From an uncultured Bacilli bacterium (GTDB lineage: Bacteria > Bacillota_I > Bacilli_A > RF39 > UBA660): a stretch of DNA of 13,074 bases. Position numbers and translations under genes: made by a program. The notes below the pieces were generated by a model that ran no database searches, was not told the DNA's origin, and was given only the letters and a program-made list of their open reading frames with translations. Shown here piece by piece: positions 1 through 7,053 of the stretch. How positions within the stretch are numbered: the stretch's first letter is position 1; every line of letters starts with the position of its first letter. The DNA lies in NCBI GenBank assembly GCA_947630195.1, contig CANRGQ010000036.1:1-13074 (forward strand). Reading direction: 5' to 3'.

Positions 1-24
1 TATTTGGTATGAATACTAAAGATA

Positions 25-123
25 TTAGGGTGTTACAATAACCCCCCCCCCGATTTGGGTATTTAGAACTACTAATGCAATTATTGCTACATATAAAACT
101 ATTCTTTTAATTTCTTTCTTCAT
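25..123 (-). CDS. Small hydrophobic ORF with a G10 tract (possible frameshifted or phase-variable gene start)
   Basis: I do not recognise this gene. As written it encodes 32 residues: a basic start (MKKEIKR), a hydrophobic stretch at residues 8-20 that could be a signal peptide or membrane anchor, then Gly-Gly-Gly-Val and a stop. The upstream AAAGAGG is a reasonable ribosome binding site, and a good promoter lies 110-140 bp upstream. A run of ten G (C on the plus strand, positions 42-51) falls at codons 25-27. With 10 G the frame closes at 25-27. With 9 G it closes a few codons after the tract. With 11 or 8 G it stays open to the window edge. The ORF may therefore be the first part of a longer exported protein that is switched off by slippage or broken by a sequencing error. 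Confidence 0.4.
   Translation of the reverse strand: MKKEIKRIVLYVAIIALVVLNTQIGGGVIVTP
42..51. repeat. Homopolymer tract of ten C/G
   Basis: Ten consecutive C on the plus strand (G on the minus strand) in DNA that otherwise seldom has more than four G or C together. The tract lies inside the small minus-strand ORF and sets its downstream frame. Long G/C homopolymers are classic sites of slipped-strand mispairing and also of read errors. Confidence 0.95.
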
Positions 124-233
124 ACTCTTACCTCTTTTATATTATTAATTATTATTTATATTTTATACTTATGTTGTAAATACCGAATATTAATTACAAA
201 ATAAAAATAAATATTCTTCTACCTTACATTTAA

Positions 234-262
234 ATAATATAATATTTACTTTATTAAGTCAA
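234..262 (-). promoter_or_regulatory. Sigma-A-type promoter for the left-edge minus-strand ORF
   Basis: On the minus strand, -35 TTGACT (257-262) and -10 TATTAT (234-239) are separated by exactly 17 bp. Predicted start is near 227, giving a 5' leader of roughly 100 nt before the ATG at 123. The leader contains a possible 7-bp stem (GAATATT paired with AATATTC) but no riboswitch that I recognise. Confidence 0.6.
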
Positions 263-326
263 TAACTAATATTTCTCAAATGTAAAAGAAAATATTAAAA
301 AATACCAAAAAATCACTTTTGTTCGC

Positions 327-355
327 TATACAATGATGCTTTTATGATATATAAT
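327..355 (+). promoter_or_regulatory. Promoter of the toxin-like peptide mRNA
   Basis: -35 TATACA (327-332) and a consensus -10 TATAAT (350-355) with 17-bp spacing. Predicted start is near 362, giving a leader of about 56 nt before the small ORF. It is divergent from the promoter at 234-262. Confidence 0.55.
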
Positions 356-417
356 TATTATTAGGAATACTTGATAGTTGGGTGGAGCCATACTTCAAAA
401 CGAAGGAGGCGATTGTT

Positions 418-501
418 ATGAGTAAAAAAGATTTTTTAATCTTAATGCAAATAATGATTATTTTTCTTTCATTATATATAAACATACTAATTTTAAAATA
501 G
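418..501 (+). CDS. 27-aa hydrophobic peptide, putative type I toxin (holin-like/small membrane toxin)
   Basis: The ORF encodes 27 residues: polar MSKKD, then an almost unbroken hydrophobic segment of about 20 residues (Phe, Leu, Ile, Met), ending in Lys. This is the size and make-up of small membrane toxins of Bacillota type I toxin-antitoxin loci. A strong Shine-Dalgarno (AAGGAGG) sits 7 nt before the ATG. Just upstream, CTTC and GAAG can form a small hairpin next to it, which could restrain translation. The gene has its own promoter (327-355) and terminator (557-593), and an antisense RNA unit overlaps its 3' end. The architecture supports the call more than the peptide, which is too short for a secure family assignment. 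It resembles my memory of holin-like toxin genes in lactobacilli and enterococci, but I could not run a search. It might instead be a leader peptide. Confidence 0.6.
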   Translation: MSKKDFLILMQIMIIFLSLYINILILK

Positions 502-535
502 AAAAATCCACCTAAACAACTGAGTTAGGCGGATT
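502..535 (-). terminator. Terminator of the antisense RNA
   Basis: Stem arms at 505-515 and 525-535 (11 bp, 9-nt loop), followed on the minus strand by five T. Read as minus-strand RNA, the single imperfect position is a G-U pair. Read as plus-strand RNA it is an A-C mismatch and no T run follows. The structure is therefore built for minus-strand transcription. Confidence 0.7.
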
Positions 536-556
536 CAACATAAGAAATTAAACGGC

Positions 557-593
557 AACACTCAACACATGAATATTAAGTGTTCCTTTTTTT
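557..593 (+). terminator. Terminator of the toxin-like mRNA
   Basis: AACACT (557-562) pairs with AGTGTT (579-584). GG at 554-555 and CC at 585-586 can extend the stem past one bulged C. Seven T follow on the plus strand (587-593). Confidence 0.65.
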
Positions 594-621
594 ATTTTAT
601 GCAAATTTCTTTGACATATTC

Positions 622-650
622 ATAATACCACAATTCTTATTGTTTTACAA
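622..650 (-). promoter_or_regulatory. Promoter of the antisense RNA
   Basis: On the minus strand, -35 TTGTAA (645-650) and -10 TATTAT (622-627) with exactly 17-bp spacing. Predicted start is near 615. It is a better match than the toxin's own promoter at the -35 box, in keeping with an abundant antitoxin RNA. Confidence 0.65.
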
Positions 651-669
651 GAGTATCACATATACAAAG

Positions 670-692
670 AAAAAATGTCTATTTTTTAGACA
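670..692 (-). terminator. Second terminator after dtd
   Basis: Perfect 6-bp stem, TGTCTA (676-681 on plus) with TAGACA (687-692), 5-nt loop, followed on the minus strand by six T (670-675). It lies just beyond the antisense RNA promoter and insulates that locus from operon read-through. Confidence 0.75.
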
Positions 693-711
693 CTTTAGTT
701 ATTTTATCTTT

Positions 712-738
712 AAAAAAGAATGAAATTTTCTTTCACTC
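712..738 (-). terminator. First terminator after dtd
   Basis: 8-bp stem with one G-U pair (arms 718-725 and 731-738), 5-nt loop, then six T on the minus strand (712-717). With the hairpin at 670-692 it makes a tandem terminator for the comN-rel-dtd operon. Confidence 0.75.
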
Positions 739-756
739 TTATAAAAACATAAATAT

Positions 757-1200
757 TTATTTATTTTTACTGTCAATAATAATTGTAATTGGTCCATCAT
801 TGGTAATATTTATTTCCATTTCGGCTCCAAAGATGCCAGTAACGGTTTTAATTTCTTTATTTAATTCTGTATTAAATAAATCGTATAATTTAATTGATTC
901 TTTACCATTTAAAGCTTTAATATAACTAGGACGATTACCCTTTTTCGTATCGGCATATAAAGTAAATTGACTAATGGATAAAATATTACCACCAACTTCT
1001 TTTATACTTTTATTCATGATACCATTTTCATCATCAAATATTCTTAAATTAATTATTTTTTTAACAATATAATTGATATCTTCAATAGTATCGCCTTCGG
1101 TAAAGCAAGAAAATACGACTAAACCACAAGGTATTTCATTATAAATTTTTTTATCAATAACAACATTACTATATTTACTTCTTTGTATTACGACTTTCAT
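757..1200 (-). CDS. dtd: D-aminoacyl-tRNA deacylase
   Basis: Dtd hydrolyses D-aminoacyl-tRNAs (and mischarged Gly-tRNA(Ala)), keeping D-amino acids out of translation. It acts in the cytoplasm as a homodimer. The 147-residue length is the full family size. Two signature motifs are present: Ser-Gln-Phe-Thr-Leu at residues 77-81 and the Gly-Pro motif (NDGPIT) at 134-139, which supplies the cross-subunit specificity residues. The N-terminal MKVVIQR start is also typical. The ATG follows AAAGGA, located at the very end of rel, and only 1 bp separates the rel stop from the dtd start, so the genes are co-transcribed and probably translationally coupled. It is the last gene of the operon, followed by two terminators. 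The rel-dtd pair is a conserved Bacillota arrangement. Confidence 0.95.
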   Translation of the reverse strand: MKVVIQRSKYSNVVIDKKIYNEIPCGLVVFSCFTEGDTIEDINYIVKKIINLRIFDDENGIMNKSIKEVGGNILSISQFTLYADTKKGNRPSYIKALNGKESIKLYDLFNTELNKEIKTVTGIFGAEMEINITNDGPITIIIDSKNK

Positions 1201-1201
1201 A

Positions 1202-3331
1202 TTAATCCTTTACTTCCACATTTTTGAAACTTTCGAGTTGTCTTTTAAAATGATCTAGAGCTTCTTTATCTTTAACTTTAATGGTAATATTACATAAAGT
1301 AGTGCCATTATCCATATCTTTATTTTTGATTTCAATAATGGTTATTTTTTCTTTAGCGGCTTCATTTACTAAATCCACTAAGAAAGATTGATTAGCCACA
1401 TATAAAGAAATCATGGTAATGTATGTACTATCAGAATCATTATTCCAAGAAACAGGAATAATCCGGTCATCCTTATCAGTGACATTTGGACAATTCTTCT
1501 TATGAATACTTACACCTTCACCCTTAGTAATAAAGCCAATAATATCATCACCTTTAACGGGCATACAACATTTAGCTAAAGAATACATAATATTAGTATT
1601 ACCATCAATAATAACATCATTTTTAGATTGAATAACTTTTGGTTTACCAATTCGCTCCATTAAGATATCTTCAACATTATGTTTATCTTCGGTAGTTAAA
1701 GAAATAATATAACCAGCCGTATATCTTAAAGAACCTATTTGTAAATATAATTCATCTAAACTATCAATTTTTAAATCTTTAAATATTTTATTTAAGTTTT
1801 CTTCACTTAAAACTTCACTAATACTTAATTTTTTCTTTCTTATTTCTTTTTCTAAGATGTTTTTACCTTTTTCAATATGCTCTTCTCTTTCTTTTTTACT
1901 AAAGAAAGCTTTGATTCTCGATTTTGCTTGGGTTGTTTTAACAATTGATAACCAATCTTGATTAGGTGTCGCATTATTATTGGTAATTATTTTAACAATA
2001 TCATTATTTTGTAAATTATAAGATAAAGGTACAATATTATCATTAACAATAGCTCCCACGGTAGTATCTCCGACTTTACCATGAATCCGGTAAGCAAAAT
2101 CCAAAGGGGTAGCATCTTTCGGAAGTTCAATAACATCACCTTTTGGAGTAAAGACATAGATTAATTCACTAAGTAAGTCACTTTGAACATTTGAGGCAAA
2201 TGAAGAATCGGATTCTTCATTATTCGTTTCAATGATATTTCGAAACATTTCTAGTTTTTGTTCCATTACGGCTTGAACTTTTTTAGTGCCTTTTTCTTTA
2301 TATGACCAGTGAGAGGCCATCCCTTTTTCAGCAATCTCATCCATTTCATAAGTTCTTACTTGGACTTCATAAACTTCCCCATCTAAACCAAAGACTGAAG
2401 TATGTAGGCTTTGGTACATATTAGCTTTAGGATTAGCAATATAATCTTTAAATCTTTTCGGAAGTGGTCTAAATTTAGAATGAATTAAACCAATAACGGT
2501 ATAACAATCGGTTTCTTTTTTAACGAAGACTCTTAAAGCTAAAATATCATAGATTTGATCCCAACGTTTGCCATTATTAAGTTTATTATAAATACTATAA
2601 ACGCTTTTAACCCTTCCTTTTATTTCGTGTTCAATCCCATTTTCGGTTAAAAGATGCGAAATACTTTCTTTCATTTCTTGTAAGTTATCATTAAGTTCTA
2701 ATTTCGTTTTATCTAGTTTTTCTAAGATATCTTGATAGACATCTGGTTTTAGGTAACTAAGACAAATATCTTCTAGTTCACTTTTAATAGAGTTTATTCC
2801 TAAACGATGGGCAATTGGAACTAAAACAGTCATTGTTTCATTAGCTTTATCTTTTTGCTTTTCTTGCTTTACGGCCCAATTGGTGCGCATATTATGAAGT
2901 CTATCGGCTAGTTTTATATATAAAACTCTTGGGTCTTCCGCAAGTCCTACTAAAACTTTTCTTAAGTAGATAGCAGATGACTCTGTTTCATCCATTAATT
3001 CTAGTTTATTTATTTTGGAAATACTATCCACAATCGTTGCTACTTCACTACCAAATTTTTCTTCTATTTCTTCTTTAGTGGCATTCTTCCCATTATTAAG
3101 TACTTCGTGTAAAAGCGCTGAGGTAATGGTAACATCATCGGCATTTAATGAGGCCAGTATTTCTGCCACATGCAAAGGATGAGTAATAAAATCATCACCC
3201 GTAAGTCTTTTTTCTCCCTCGTGCTCCTTTTTAGCATAAAGATAAGCCTCTTCAATTACTTTTAAAGAACTTTCCGGAAAATAATTTAATTTTTCTTTTA
3301 ATGTTTCAAAATCAATGTATGTATCTTTCAT
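1202..3331 (-). CDS. rel: RelA/SpoT-family (p)ppGpp synthetase with degenerate hydrolase motif
   Basis: Long RSH alarmone enzyme of 709 residues with the full domain order: HD hydrolase (about 25-200), synthetase (about 230-350), TGS (about 388-450), a helical linker, a zinc-finger-like Cys region (AKCCMP at 586-591, then H610 and C614) and a C-terminal ACT domain (about 637-709). The synthetase site looks intact: the G239-R240-V-K loop, D262, the RFKD motif at 293-296 (the form found in bifunctional Rel rather than the EXDD form of RelA), Y306, H310 and E322. In the HD domain H51, D143 and N147 are kept, but the usual HDxxED motif reads H75-E-V-L-N-N80, so three expected acidic residues are altered. 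Hydrolase activity is probably lost or weak. The start codon follows GAGGAG inside the end of comN, with a 3-bp gap, suggesting translational coupling. The gene model is full length without frameshift. Confidence 0.93.
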   Translation of the reverse strand: MKDTYIDFETLKEKLNYFPESSLKVIEEAYLYAKKEHEGEKRLTGDDFITHPLHVAEILASLNADDVTITSALLHEVLNNGKNATKEEIEEKFGSEVATIVDSISKINKLELMDETESSAIYLRKVLVGLAEDPRVLYIKLADRLHNMRTNWAVKQEKQKDKANETMTVLVPIAHRLGINSIKSELEDICLSYLKPDVYQDILEKLDKTKLELNDNLQEMKESISHLLTENGIEHEIKGRVKSVYSIYNKLNNGKRWDQIYDILALRVFVKKETDCYTVIGLIHSKFRPLPKRFKDYIANPKANMYQSLHTSVFGLDGEVYEVQVRTYEMDEIAEKGMASHWSYKEKGTKKVQAVMEQKLEMFRNIIETNNEESDSSFASNVQSDLLSELIYVFTPKGDVIELPKDATPLDFAYRIHGKVGDTTVGAIVNDNIVPLSYNLQNNDIVKIITNNNATPNQDWLSIVKTTQAKSRIKAFFSKKEREEHIEKGKNILEKEIRKKKLSISEVLSEENLNKIFKDLKIDSLDELYLQIGSLRYTAGYIISLTTEDKHNVEDILMERIGKPKVIQSKNDVIIDGNTNIMYSLAKCCMPVKGDDIIGFITKGEGVSIHKKNCPNVTDKDDRIIPVSWNNDSDSTYITMISLYVANQSFLVDLVNEAAKEKITIIEIKNKDMDNGTTLCNITIKVKDKEALDHFKRQLESFKNVEVKD

Positions 3332-3334
3332 TTA

Positions 3335-3592
3335 TTATAACTCCTCATAATTTTTATTTTTTATAAATAGTTCAATTTTATAAGCATCCACATTTAAAAT
3401 ATCATCAACTAACTCATGTATTCGTAAATCTTTTCTATTTTGCCATTTACATTTCATACAATAAGACCATATATCTTTCTCACTTATATTTAGTTTTTCT
3501 CTTTGCAGTTCCTCACTTTTTGCTTTTAAAGCCGGCAAAAGACGATTGTATAAATCCATTAATGAACTAAATTTTTCAAATGCTTGCGCCAT
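3335..3592 (-). CDS. comN: ComN-like post-transcriptional regulator
   Basis: 85-residue cytoplasmic protein matching the Post_transc_reg/ComN (YrzD) family in size and layout: an N-terminal helical part (residues 8-35), the segment KDIWSYCMKCKW (39-50), then a charged stretch followed by LRIHELVDDIL (56-66), the family's most recognisable block. In B. subtilis ComN acts post-transcriptionally on comE operon mRNA, with a reported link to DivIVA and polar localisation. Here comEA-comEC lie about 4-6 kb away. The B. subtilis neighbourhood spoVB-comN-...-relA-dtd is largely kept, which strongly supports the name. GGAG lies 9 nt before the ATG. It is the first gene of the operon, with a promoter in the 63-bp gap it shares with the divergent spoVB-like gene. 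The recognition rests on remembered motif similarity plus synteny. Confidence 0.75.
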   Translation of the reverse strand: MAQAFEKFSSLMDLYNRLLPALKAKSEELQREKLNISEKDIWSYCMKCKWQNRKDLRIHELVDDILNVDAYKIELFIKNKNYEEL

Positions 3593-3618
3593 AAAAATTC
3601 AACTCCATTCATAATATT

Positions 3619-3647
3619 ATTATATAATATTTTATTTTGCATTTAAA
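3619..3647 (-). promoter_or_regulatory. Promoter of the comN-rel-dtd operon
   Basis: On the minus strand, -35 TTTAAA (3642-3647) and consensus -10 TATAAT (3619-3624), 17-bp spacing, predicted start near 3612. The -35 box overlaps the Shine-Dalgarno region of the divergent spoVB-like gene. A plus-strand TATAAT (3623-3628) overlaps the -10 box, but I see no good plus-strand -35, so the spoVB-like promoter is unresolved. Confidence 0.6.
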
Positions 3648-3655
3648 GGTGATTT

Positions 3656-4984
3656 ATGAAAAGTACTAATCTATTTGTCAAAACAACCCTTATTTTAATC
3701 TTCGGAGGGATTATTACCAAAATCTTAGGTTTTATTAACCGTCTTATTTTTACAAGAATAGTCGGGGCCGAAGTAATGGGCTTATACTCTTTAGTAATGC
3801 CTACTTATTCTCTACTTATTACCATTGCCACTTTAGCCCTACCTACAACTATATCAAAGTTGGTGGCCGAAGATAAACACAATAATTTAAAGATAATATC
3901 TACTTCCACTATATTTATTATGCTTATTAACTTTATTGTTGTAATACTTATGATAATATCGGCTAAATTCATGGCTAATACGCTTTTACATGAAGAAAGA
4001 TGCTATTTACTAATTATTGCGATGAGTTTAACTTTTCCGATTATTTCGATATCTTCAATTATTAAAGGTTATTTTTATGGGAAACAAAATATGCTTCCCA
4101 ATGTGGTTTCCAATGTTATTGAACAAATAGTAAGAGGACTTTTAATTTTCTTTATTGTTCCTCTTCTTATTAAAAAAAGCATTATTTTAGCCTCATGTAG
4201 TTTGTTTGTTTTCTCGTTCATTGAAGAACTAGTTTCCATTTTTGTTAATTTAGCATTTCTTCCCAAAAATATTAAAATAAGAAAACAAAATATAGTCTTT
4301 GATAAATATACTTTAAAAAATATTTTAAGTATTTCTCTACCCACAGTATCATCAAGAATAATTGGCAATATTGGTTATTTTTTTGAACCCATTATTTTAA
4401 AAAACTTTCTTAGTTTAAATGGTTATGGAAACAAATATATTTTAGTCGAATATGGGGCCTATAATGCTTATACGATTCCGATATTAACGGTACCTTCTTT
4501 TTTTATCACGGCAATATCATCCGCTTTAATCCCTGAAATTAGTAAACAATATTTAAATAATAATATTAAACTTTTAAAGAAACGCTTAAAAGAAAGTTTA
4601 TTCTTTTCCATAACTATTGGTCTAATATACTCCGCCATTTTAATCTTTTTTGCTAAATTTATCTTAACTACTTTATATAAAACTACTTTAGGTCTTAATT
4701 ATATTAAAGTTCTTGCCCCTATATTTCCTTTATTTTATATTGAAAATGTTTTAATGAGTTTCTTACAAGCTATTAATAAAGCCCACATTACGATGAAAAT
4801 TACCATTGTGGGCGTCATAATTAAAATAATTACTTTAATAATACTATCCTACTTCCATATTGGGATGTATACTTTAGTTATTTCGGAAATTATCAATATC
4901 TTTGTAGTAGTATTTTTAAATATTTATTACGTTCATAAATTCTTTAAAAATTATAAATACCAAAGTTTTTCCCCATCTTTATAA
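3656..4984 (+). CDS. spoVB: SpoVB-like polysaccharide/lipid flippase (MOP superfamily)
   Basis: 442-residue polytopic membrane protein with about 12 hydrophobic segments. The N-terminus, with a Gly-rich first helix (about 9-27), then FINRLIFTRIVGAEVMGLYSL, is typical of the SpoVB/MurJ/Wzx group that flips lipid-linked saccharides across the membrane. SpoVB itself acts in spore cortex peptidoglycan synthesis. Its place beside comN matches B. subtilis spoVB, which favours SpoVB over a general Wzx flippase or another MurJ-like lipid II flippase. It is shorter than B. subtilis SpoVB (roughly 520 residues), so it may lack the last two helices. The start follows AAAGGTG at a normal distance. Its 3' end overlaps mnmA, in the opposite orientation, by 34 bp, with no terminator visible between them. 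Confidence 0.75.
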   Translation: MKSTNLFVKTTLILIFGGIITKILGFINRLIFTRIVGAEVMGLYSLVMPTYSLLITIATLALPTTISKLVAEDKHNNLKIISTSTIFIMLINFIVVILMIISAKFMANTLLHEERCYLLIIAMSLTFPIISISSIIKGYFYGKQNMLPNVVSNVIEQIVRGLLIFFIVPLLIKKSIILASCSLFVFSFIEELVSIFVNLAFLPKNIKIRKQNIVFDKYTLKNILSISLPTVSSRIIGNIGYFFEPIILKNFLSLNGYGNKYILVEYGAYNAYTIPILTVPSFFITAISSALIPEISKQYLNNNIKLLKKRLKESLFFSITIGLIYSAILIFFAKFILTTLYKTTLGLNYIKVLAPIFPLFYIENVLMSFLQAINKAHITMKITIVGVIIKIITLIILSYFHIGMYTLVISEIINIFVVVFLNIYYVHKFFKNYKYQSFSPSL

Positions 4985-6048
4985 ACATCATCGATAAAAC
5001 CACAGCCAAGGCATTCTTCTCCAAGATATAAAACGCAAGCTTGACCAGGAGTTACGGATTTGGCTTTAGAAGGATACTTAACCATAATTTTATTATCTTC
5101 TAAGTATTCAAGTTCCACCGGAATATCTTCGCCCCGATAACGGAATTTAGCCGTACAAAACGTAGGATGGACACTACTAATGAAGTTTACTTTACTAATT
5201 AGACAAGCATCACTATATAAATATTCAAGGTTACCAATAGTAACATATAAAATATTATTTTTGACATCTTTACCACAAACAAAATGTCTTTCGGTATGTC
5301 CCGATAAGCCCACATTTTTTCTTTGACCAATGGTATAATTCATTAGTCCTTCGTGCTTACCGATAACCTCTTTAGTTTCCACATCAATAATGGGCCCTTC
5401 ATTAGTTTTAAGAAAGTTTTGGACAAAATGCTGAAAGTTTCTTTCGCCAATAAAACAAATACCTGTGGAATCTTTTTTATGAGATACAGGAATGTTCTCT
5501 TTTTCCGCAATCTCTCTTACTTCCGGTTTAGTATAATCCCCAATGGGAAATAAAACGTTTTTGAAACCATTAACGGGAACATCCGCCAAAAAATAAGTTT
5601 GGTCTTTATTTAAATCCACGGCTCTTAAGAGTTTACCATTCTTTATTCTCGCATAATGACCTGTGGCAATAAAGTCAGCTCCTAGCTTTTCGGCCTCTTT
5701 TTTAAATAAATCAAATTTAATATATTTATTACATAACATATCGGGATTAGGAGTTCTTCCTTTTTCAAGTTCACTTAAGAAATATTTAAATACATTATCC
5801 CAATATTCTTTAATAAAATCTACTCTATGTAAAGGAATATCTAAATGTTTACAAACATCTAAAGCATCATTATAGTCTCTTTCTTGAGGACATATAATAT
5901 CATCATTTTGATAGTCTTCCCCATTAACTAAACTATCCCAATTACGCATAAAAAGTCCAATGACATTGTAACCTTCTTTTTTTAAAAGATATGCCGCAAC
6001 AGCACTATCAACACCACCAGACATACCTATAACCACAGTCTTAGCCAT
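4951..6048 (-). CDS. mnmA: tRNA-specific 2-thiouridylase MnmA
   Basis: MnmA installs sulfur at C2 of the wobble uridine (U34) in tRNA(Lys), tRNA(Glu) and tRNA(Gln), using ATP and a persulfide sulfur donor. The 365-residue protein shows the PP-loop SGGVDS at 10-15, the first catalytic cysteine in NPDMLCN (C106), the GHYAR block at 130-134, KDQTYFL at 148-154 and the second catalytic cysteine in STGICFIGERNF (C198). The C-terminal beta-barrel domains follow, to the full expected length. Both cysteines are present, so the enzyme should be active. A strong AAGGAGG precedes the ATG. It lies 48 bp downstream of holA without a terminator between them, so the two are probably co-transcribed. Its last 34 bp are antisense to the 3' end of the spoVB-like gene. 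Confidence 0.95.
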   Translation of the reverse strand: MAKTVVIGMSGGVDSAVAAYLLKKEGYNVIGLFMRNWDSLVNGEDYQNDDIICPQERDYNDALDVCKHLDIPLHRVDFIKEYWDNVFKYFLSELEKGRTPNPDMLCNKYIKFDLFKKEAEKLGADFIATGHYARIKNGKLLRAVDLNKDQTYFLADVPVNGFKNVLFPIGDYTKPEVREIAEKENIPVSHKKDSTGICFIGERNFQHFVQNFLKTNEGPIIDVETKEVIGKHEGLMNYTIGQRKNVGLSGHTERHFVCGKDVKNNILYVTIGNLEYLYSDACLISKVNFISSVHPTFCTAKFRYRGEDIPVELEYLEDNKIMVKYPSKAKSVTPGQACVLYLGEECLGCGFIDDVYKDGEKLWYL

Positions 6049-6096
6049 AATATTCCTCCTTTTTAAGTTCTTCTATTTTAACACAATTTTTTAAAA

Positions 6097-7047
6097 TTAC
6101 ATACATAAATCTATAATATAACTAATAAGTAGTGTATCTTTTTCTCGATTTCCACTTTTATAGTCATAATCTATTTGACCTAGTTTAACAATTTCTTCTT
6201 CGATTTCCCATTTTTTATACATTCGTAAATTATTCTTTATTTTTTGCATTTGCCAATCAGCAAGTTTTAACTCTCCTAAAATATCACTATAACTATATTT
6301 TTCTTCTTCATACAATATTGTTTGAAGCATCAGTTTAAATTCCCGATATAAAAGAGAAATTATAAGACTTGGATCTACTTTAAATATTTTAGATTCATTT
6401 AAATACATTAAGGCATTACTTAAATCTTTGGCAATAATACTATCTACTAATTTAAAATTATTTTCACTGATAGTTTTCGCTACTAAATGTGTAACATCAT
6501 CATAAGTTATTAAGGTTGGCTTACTATAATAAAGCATAATTTTATTTAGTTCATTAATGGCTAAATCAAAAGAGCCATTTGCATTATTAACAATATACCA
6601 CAAAGTATGTTCTTCAATAGTATATTTATTTTCTTTAACAATTTTTAATAGTTCATTTTTCATTTCCGTCCTACTCATACTCGGATAAATAAATAGATGA
6701 TTATTTTGTTTTAATAAATTTACTATTTTCTTTTTATTATCCACTTTCCCATTAAGTAAAAAGATAAGCTTCGTATTTTTATTTTCATGTTCTAAATATT
6801 TAAGTAGTTTCCCACTATCTTCTTTATTTTTATTCGTATCTTTAGAAGTTCCAAAAAGAGAGGCATTTTTAACTACTAGACATTTATCATCGTTAAACAT
6901 AGAGAGGTAGCTTGCTTCCTCTAAAACTTCATCCATGGTATTTTCTTGTAAATTAAAAGTAATAACATTAGTAATGCCATCTTTAAGTTCCTTAAGTTTA
7001 AGGTTCATATAATAAATTGTTTCACTAGCAATTAAATATGTATTCAT
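6097..7047 (-). CDS. holA: DNA polymerase III delta subunit
   Basis: Delta is the clamp-loader subunit that opens the beta sliding clamp. The 316-residue protein fits the family in length. Recognisable blocks are the MNTYLIASET start (compare MxxYLIxGEE in relatives), FNDDKCLVVKNA at 51-62, TKLIFLLNGKVDNKKK at 92-107, the GSFDLAINELNKIMLY helix at 158-173 and the C-terminal IDYDYKSGNREKDTLL at 292-307. As expected for delta, no Walker A motif is present. Position downstream of comEC matches Bacillus (yqeN). Unusually, no clear Shine-Dalgarno precedes the ATG. Instead GATAAT lies 6 nt upstream of it with TTGGTA 17 bp further back, so the mRNA may begin at or very near the start codon. A terminator-like hairpin (7109-7130) separates it from upstream transcription. 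Confidence 0.92.
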   Translation of the reverse strand: MNTYLIASETIYYMNLKLKELKDGITNVITFNLQENTMDEVLEEASYLSMFNDDKCLVVKNASLFGTSKDTNKNKEDSGKLLKYLEHENKNTKLIFLLNGKVDNKKKIVNLLKQNNHLFIYPSMSRTEMKNELLKIVKENKYTIEEHTLWYIVNNANGSFDLAINELNKIMLYYSKPTLITYDDVTHLVAKTISENNFKLVDSIIAKDLSNALMYLNESKIFKVDPSLIISLLYREFKLMLQTILYEEEKYSYSDILGELKLADWQMQKIKNNLRMYKKWEIEEEIVKLGQIDYDYKSGNREKDTLLISYIIDLCM

Positions 7048-7053
7048 GATTAT

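Larger units (their letters stand above)
500..616 (-). ncRNA. Putative antisense antitoxin RNA (about 115 nt)
   Basis: Bounded by a promoter at 622-650 (predicted start near 615) and an intrinsic terminator at 502-535. It is complementary to the 3' end of the toxin-like mRNA for roughly 90 nt, taking in the last codons, the untranslated tail and that mRNA's terminator. This convergent 3'-overlap arrangement is that of type I toxin-antitoxin loci such as txpA/RatA and bsrG/SR4. It has no convincing ORF with a ribosome binding site. Confidence 0.6.

Noticed and set aside
4075..4368. Minus-strand ORF inside the spoVB-like gene
   Set aside because: Frame shadow of a well-supported membrane protein gene. 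No ribosome binding site or recognisable protein.
4781..4813. GC-rich 7-bp hairpin (GCCCACA/TGTGGGC) inside the spoVB-like gene
   Set aside because: It lies in coding sequence with a 19-nt loop and no T tract on either strand. It is probably chance.
5353..5875. Two plus-strand ORFs within mnmA (5353-5553 and 5663-5875)
   Set aside because: Antisense frame shadows without ribosome sites. mnmA is complete with both catalytic cysteines.
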